Shown here: one piece after another, positions 59,379 through 64,000 of the stretch | Layout: the number at the start of each line of letters is the position of its first letter | How positions within the stretch are numbered: position 1 is the first letter of the stretch | Assembly: GCA_964390465.1 (NCBI GenBank) | Contig: CAYMIJ010000010.1 | Span: forward strand, 45,895 to 109,894 | DNA: 64,000 nucleotides | Reading direction: 5' to 3' | From: JADZAI01 sp964390465 | GTDB lineage: Bacteria; Pseudomonadota; Alphaproteobacteria; Micropepsales; Micropepsaceae | Program-made: the position numbers and the translations under genes | The notes under the pieces: model-generated | Database searches by the model: none | Told to the model about the DNA's origin: nothing | Seen by the model: only the letters and a program-made list of their open reading frames with translations

Positions 59379-61142
59379 ATGCGCCCCTTCATCACCGGAG
59401 CCCTTGTCATGGCCATGACCGCCGCCGCCGTGGCCGCCCCAAATACCACACCGTCGCCCATCGGTGGTGGCGACCGGATCACCGGCGCACCTTTCGCCAG
59501 CCGCGCGCCCGTTCTGGCGACGCACGGCATGGCGGCCACCGCGCAGCCATTGGCCACTCAGATCGCCATTGACGTGCTGAAGGCGGGCGGCAGTGCCGTG
59601 GACGCCGCGATTGCGGCCAATGCAGCGCTTGGCCTGATGGAGCCGACAGGGTGCGGTATCGGTGGCGACCTGTTCGCCATCGTGTGGGATCCCAAGACGC
59701 AGAAGCTCTATGGCTATAATGGTTCGGGGCGCGCACCCAAGGGCCGCTCATTCGACCAGATGAAGGCCAGACTGGGTGAGGGCAAAATGATCCCCGCCTA
59801 TGGCTCGCTCGCCGTCACGGTCCCCGGCACTGTCGATGGCTGGTTCGCACTGCACGAGCGTTTCGGCAGGCTGCCCATGGATCAGATTCTGGCGCCCGCC
59901 ATATCCTATGCGCGCGAAGGTTTCCCGGTGACGGAACTCATCGCTTATTATCTTGAGCGCAACATGGCGAAGCTGGGCGAGCTGTTCGACAAAGGCGGCA
60001 GCACGCTGGAGGAGTTTGCCAATGCCCGCGCGACCTATCTGGTGAACGGCGCGACAGCCAAACAGGGCGAAATCTTCCGCAACCCTGATCTTGCAAATAC
60101 CTACGAGGCCATTGCAAAAGGCGGGCGAGACGCCTTCTACAAGGGCGAGATTGCCGCACGCATCGATGCCTATTTCAAGCGCATTGGCGGCGATCTGCGG
60201 CTTGAAGATTTTGCCGCCCATCAGGGCGAATGGGTTGAGCCTGCGGGCGTCAATTATCGCGGCGTGGATGTCTATGGTCTGCCGCCCAATGCACAGGGCC
60301 TCGCCACCTTGCAGATTCTCAACCTCGTTGAAGGCTTTGACATGAAGGCGATGGGCGCAGGCAGCGCCGACGCCATCATGGCGATGGTGGAAGCCAAGCG
60401 GCTCGCTTTTGAAGATGCCGCCCGCTACTACGCCGATCCGGCCTTCACCAAAATCCCGCAGGACTGGCTGCTCTCCAAAGACTACGCGGCCGAGCGGCGC
60501 AGGCTGATTGATCTGAAACACGCCATGCCAGAAGCAAAGGCCGGTGAAGCGCCGCTGAAATCGGACACCACCTATTTCACCATCGCCGACAAAGACGGCA
60601 TGATGGTTTCGATCATCCAGTCCAATTATCGCGGCATGGGTTCAGGGCTGGTGGCCGATCATCTGGGCTTCATGTTTCAGGATCGTGGCGAGCTGTTCAA
60701 CATGGACCCCACGCACCCCAACGCCTACGCGCCAGGCAAGCGTCCGTATCAGACGATCATTCCCGGCTTCGCCATGAAAGACGGCAAGCCCTGGCTGTCA
60801 TTCGGCGTGATGGGCGGCGACATGCAGCCACAGGGGCACGCCCAGATCATCGTCAATCTCGTCGATTTCGGTATGGGCCTGCAGGAAGCAGGTGACGCCG
60901 CCCGCTGGCATCACATGGGTTCCACCGAACCGACCGGCGAAGCGCAAAAGGGCGTGGGTGTGCTGGAACTGGAAAGCGGCATCGCGCCGGATGTCCGCAC
61001 TGAGCTGGAAAAGCGCGGCTACAAGCTCGCCCCCGGCAGTGGCGGCTTTGGCGGCTATCAGGCGATCATGCGTGATCCCGTCACAGGTGTTTACTGGGGC
61101 GCGTCCGAAAGCCGTAAAGACGGCACAGCGATGGGGTATTGA
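59379..61142 (+). CDS. ggt: Gamma-glutamyltranspeptidase
   Basis: A 587-residue exported enzyme. The signal peptide (FITGALVMAMTAAAVAA) is followed by the large subunit (MAATAQPLATQIAIDVLKAG, GGSAVDAAIAANAALGLMEP, GGDLFAIVWDPKTQKLYGYN) and the autocleavage Thr in SDTTYFTIADKDG that starts the small subunit, with VSIIQSNYRGMGSG and FGVMGGDMQPQGHAQIIVN. It splits gamma-glutamyl bonds such as that of glutathione. The cleavage motif has Tyr where E. coli GGT has His, as in many GGT-like enzymes. I start at the ATG at 59379. Confidence 0.93.
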   Translation: MRPFITGALVMAMTAAAVAAPNTTPSPIGGGDRITGAPFASRAPVLATHGMAATAQPLATQIAIDVLKAGGSAVDAAIAANAALGLMEPTGCGIGGDLFAIVWDPKTQKLYGYNGSGRAPKGRSFDQMKARLGEGKMIPAYGSLAVTVPGTVDGWFALHERFGRLPMDQILAPAISYAREGFPVTELIAYYLERNMAKLGELFDKGGSTLEEFANARATYLVNGATAKQGEIFRNPDLANTYEAIAKGGRDAFYKGEIAARIDAYFKRIGGDLRLEDFAAHQGEWVEPAGVNYRGVDVYGLPPNAQGLATLQILNLVEGFDMKAMGAGSADAIMAMVEAKRLAFEDAARYYADPAFTKIPQDWLLSKDYAAERRRLIDLKHAMPEAKAGEAPLKSDTTYFTIADKDGMMVSIIQSNYRGMGSGLVADHLGFMFQDRGELFNMDPTHPNAYAPGKRPYQTIIPGFAMKDGKPWLSFGVMGGDMQPQGHAQIIVNLVDFGMGLQEAGDAARWHHMGSTEPTGEAQKGVGVLELESGIAPDVRTELEKRGYKLAPGSGGFGGYQAIMRDPVTGVYWGASESRKDGTAMGY

Positions 61143-61151
61143 GAGAGCGCC

Positions 61152-61712
61152 ATGGCAGAAACGGTCAAGCCAGTTACCCGACGATCCGGCAACATGCTGG
61201 AGCGTCTTCAGAGTTTCGTCGAGCGCATCATTCTCTACAGCCGCTTTCTGCTGGTGATTTTCTATGTCGGGCTTGCGGTGGCACTGGCGGCCTTCGCTTT
61301 CAGCTTCATCGTGAAGCTGGTGCATCTGATTCCGCAGACACTGGAGATGAGCGAAACCGGCATCATCATGGCCATGCTGGTGCTGATCGACAAGGCGCTG
61401 GTCGCCAGCCTGATCGTCATGGTGATGCTGTCGAGCTATGAAAACTTCGTCGGGCGTTTTGAAGACACGATCCGCGAAGACAGCCCGACCTGGCTGGGCC
61501 GCCTTGATCCCGGCAGCCTGAAAATCAAGGTCGCCGCCACCATCGTCGCCATCTCATCCATCAATCTGCTGCAGAGCTTCCTGACCATCGACACCGCGCC
61601 GGATCGTGAAGTGTTCTGGAAGATGATCGTGCATGGTGTGTTCCTGGCCTCAGCGCTGGTGCTCGGCATCCTTGACCGCATCACCTCATCCGGCAAAGGC
61701 TACAAGGCATGA
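61152..61712 (+). CDS. UPF0114 membrane protein (YqhA family)
   Basis: A 186-residue inner-membrane protein with about four hydrophobic segments (LLVIFYVGLAVALAAFAF; IIMAMLVLIDKALVASLIVM; a third near 125; a fourth at the end) and the family string SSYENFVGRFEDTI. UPF0114 proteins are of unknown function. It starts 9 bases after ggt and may share its transcript. Confidence 0.92.
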   Translation: MAETVKPVTRRSGNMLERLQSFVERIILYSRFLLVIFYVGLAVALAAFAFSFIVKLVHLIPQTLEMSETGIIMAMLVLIDKALVASLIVMVMLSSYENFVGRFEDTIREDSPTWLGRLDPGSLKIKVAATIVAISSINLLQSFLTIDTAPDREVFWKMIVHGVFLASALVLGILDRITSSGKGYKA

Positions 61713-61725
61713 TGTCCGGGCAGCG

Positions 61726-63258
61726 ATGAAAGCCGTGGCACTGGATCTGACGCCCATCCTGCGCCTTTATGCGCGGCGGCGGATTCGTCAGCTCCAGCGC
61801 CTCAATCCGCACGAAGCCCAGACCCGCACGCTGATGTCGCTGCTGCGACGTGCCCGCGCCACGCGCTTCGGGCGCGATCATGGCTTTGAGTCCATCCGCA
61901 CGGTTGCCGATTTTCAGGCGCGTGTGCCGCTGCGCCGCTACGAGCAGATGTGGGCGGATTACTGGCAGCAGCCTTTCCCCACGCTCAATGACGTCTCATG
62001 GCCGGGACGCATTCCCTTTTTCGCCGTGTCATCCGGGACAACATCGGGCGCCAGCAAATATATCCCGCTCACGCCCGAAATGCGCCGCGCCAATGTCCGC
62101 GCCGGCCTTGATGTGCTGTCGTTTCATGCGCTCGCCCGCCCTGACAGCCGGTTCTTCGGCGGTGCCTCGTTCATGCTGGGCGGTTCAACTGACCTGGTAC
62201 AGGAAGCGCCCGGCGTCCTGTCCGGCGATCTTTCCGCCATCGCCGCCAAGACACTGCCATTCTGGGCAAAGCCCTATGCGTTCCCGCCTGACGACATCGC
62301 CTTTCTCACCAACTGGGACGAGAAGCTGAACAGAATGGCAGCCGCCGCGCTGGATCGCGATATCCGCGTGCTGACTGGCACGCCTTCGTGGGTGCAGATT
62401 CTGCTCGACCGCATGAAGGCTCTACGCGCCGCTCGCGGCGAATCGGGGCCTGCTCTGCCCCGACTGAGCCTGTTCGTGCATGGCGGCGTGAACTTCGAAC
62501 CCTATCGCGCCCGATTCGCAGACCTGTTTGCGGGTCAGAATGTCGACCTGCGCGAGGTCTATCCCGCATCTGAAGGCTTCATCGCGATGGCCGATCGCGG
62601 GCCAGGCGAAGGTCTGCGGCTGATTCTCGACAACGGGATTTTCTATGAGTTTGTGCCGGTCGATCAGCTGGGCACGCCCAACCCTCAGCGGTTCACGATT
62701 CAGAGCGTCGACACAAACACCAATTACGCCATCGTCCTCACCACATGCGCCGGGCTCTTTGCCTATGTGCTCGGCGACACGATTCGATTCGTCGATGTGA
62801 AGACGCCGCGCATCCTCATCACCGGGCGGACGTCTTACATGATGTCGGCCTTTGGTGAGCATCTGATCGGCGAGGAAATCGAGCGCGCCGTCAGCCATGC
62901 GGCGAAGATGATCGGCGCGGCCGTGACAGATTTTTCAATGGGGGCGGTTGTGCCTTCCGCTGAAGGCGAGATTGGACACCACCTCTATGTCGTAGAGTTT
63001 CAAACCGCCCCAGAAGCGCAGGCGATGGCGCGATTCGCCACACTCATCGACAGCGACCTGCAGCGCGCCAATGACGACTATCGCGCGCATCGGGCCGATG
63101 GACACGGCATGGCAGCGCCTGCGATTCGCGCTGTGCCTGCTGGCACCTTTGCGGCGTGGATGGCCTCGCGCGGCCGCGCCGGCGGGCAGAACAAAGTGCC
63201 GCGCGTCATCAATGACCCGAAGCTTTTCAACGCGCTTCTGTCGTTCGCACAGGGGTGA
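61726..63258 (+). CDS. GH3-type acyl-acid amido synthetase-like enzyme
   Basis: A 510-residue protein of the GH3 (auxin-responsive) ANL-like family. The ATP-binding motif SSGTTSGASKYIPLTPEM is at about residues 107-123, followed by TGTPSWVQILLDRM, YPASEGFIAMADRG (motif 2), and the C-terminal TGRTSYMMSAFGEHLIGEEI. Plant GH3 proteins link jasmonate or auxin to amino acids; bacterial members are little studied. The frame extends upstream into the membrane-protein gene, but the ATG at 61726 matches the family's length. The adjacent gamma-glutamyltranspeptidase may process amide products, though that is speculation. Confidence 0.85.
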   Translation: MKAVALDLTPILRLYARRRIRQLQRLNPHEAQTRTLMSLLRRARATRFGRDHGFESIRTVADFQARVPLRRYEQMWADYWQQPFPTLNDVSWPGRIPFFAVSSGTTSGASKYIPLTPEMRRANVRAGLDVLSFHALARPDSRFFGGASFMLGGSTDLVQEAPGVLSGDLSAIAAKTLPFWAKPYAFPPDDIAFLTNWDEKLNRMAAAALDRDIRVLTGTPSWVQILLDRMKALRAARGESGPALPRLSLFVHGGVNFEPYRARFADLFAGQNVDLREVYPASEGFIAMADRGPGEGLRLILDNGIFYEFVPVDQLGTPNPQRFTIQSVDTNTNYAIVLTTCAGLFAYVLGDTIRFVDVKTPRILITGRTSYMMSAFGEHLIGEEIERAVSHAAKMIGAAVTDFSMGAVVPSAEGEIGHHLYVVEFQTAPEAQAMARFATLIDSDLQRANDDYRAHRADGHGMAAPAIRAVPAGTFAAWMASRGRAGGQNKVPRVINDPKLFNALLSFAQG

Positions 63259-63290
63259 TTTGGGGGGTGATTTGGCAGGTGCGCAAAACA

Positions 63291-63316
63291 AAAGCCCCGC
63301 TGGGAAGCGGGGCTTT
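63291..63316. terminator. Bidirectional terminator at the end of the rRNA operon
   Basis: AAAGCCCCGC, a 6-base loop and GCGGGGCTTT. On the minus strand it is followed by TTTTGTTTTG, making a strong terminator for the 5S gene; on the plus strand it would also stop the GH3 transcript, with a shorter T run. Confidence 0.8.
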
Positions 63317-63360
63317 GAAAAGACGATGGAGAGAGGTTGAAATCCAGGAATGTATGATGG

Positions 63361-63474
63361 ACTGGCGGCGGGCTACTTTCCCGTGCCTTAAGACACAGTA
63401 TCATTGCTGCTGGGGGATTTAACGGCCGAGTTCGGGATGGGATCGGGTGGAAGGCCTCCGCATGGGCCACCAGA
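63361..63474 (-). rRNA. rrf: 5S ribosomal RNA
   Basis: The minus strand reads TCTGGTGGCC at its 5' end, contains CCCATCCCGAACTCGG and ends in GGGAAAGTAGC...GCCGCCAGT, the invariant 5S pattern; the two ends pair (TCTGGTGGC/GCCGCCAG). The length of about 114 bases is typical. It is the last gene of the minus-strand rRNA operon. Confidence 0.96.
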
Positions 63475-63576
63475 CCATCAGACATTCGGGTTGGTTCACA
63501 ATCTGGTTTTGATGTTGGATCAGGCCAGCCGCGAACGGCTGTGCTGCTATTTCAAGTTTCCTGACGAGGAAAGCGA

Positions 63577-64000
<424 letters not shown>

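Overview
The window looks like chromosomal DNA of a free-living, flagellated alphaproteobacterium of about 60% GC. The evidence is the FlaF/FlbT pair with a FlbA-like TPR protein, a CpdR-type receiver, a UrcA-like secreted protein, DUF1244, and an MmgR-like small RNA. The mix is closest to Caulobacterales or Parvularculales-like lineages, but I cannot name a genus. I see no prophage, insertion sequence, integron or CRISPR array. Gene order is typical core chromosome with small accessory pieces such as brnTA.

Layout. 0-9.3 kb: flagellin regulators flaF and flbT, divergent from a TPR/glycosyltransferase-like protein, then a MoxR ATPase. On the other strand lie two tandem hybrid histidine kinases, a PH-domain membrane protein, a secreted protein and the CoxE-type VWA partner of MoxR. 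Four near-CtrA boxes lie upstream of the flagellar and kinase genes. 9.5-15.6 kb: a 40-residue cysteine-bearing small ORF, a methyltransferase, a cysteine-rich lipoprotein, an N-formylglutamate amidohydrolase and a glycerate kinase-pyruvate kinase operon. 15.7-31.4 kb: envelope genes (two MltB transglycosylases, PbpC with a giant alpha-2-macroglobulin), two MFS transporters, rpmJ, a glcE-like gene, a brnTA toxin-antitoxin pair and tRNA-Val(GAC). 31.5-36.7 kb: a UrcA-like protein, a membrane winged-helix regulator, cpdR divergent from a second N-formylglutamate amidohydrolase, a strong small-RNA gene, and a metallophosphoesterase-glycosyltransferase pair.

36.7-53.1 kb: YceI, a Pat-like acyltransferase with an apparently shortened ATP-grasp part, an S9 peptidase, a double-motif aspartic protease, typA, a flippase with a GNAT-like protein, hisN, a lipase, an SCP2 protein, a DUF4838 protein, ppa, a DUF3011 protein, and hsp20 behind a consensus heat-shock promoter and a ROSE-like RNA thermometer. 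53.1-64 kb: an Hpt protein, threonine aldolase, an MBL-fold lactonase-like enzyme, an M20 peptidase, rlmI, a class V aminotransferase, ggt, a UPF0114 membrane protein and a GH3-family enzyme. The window ends in the 5S and 23S genes of an rRNA operon on the minus strand.

The most interesting signals are in non-coding DNA: the small RNA at 34156-34235, the sigma-32 promoter plus thermometer at 52444-52564, the shared CtrA-like promoter elements of the tandem kinases, and the apparently leaderless brnT promoter with repeated operator-like sites. All family names rest on reading the translated proteins; no database search was possible.
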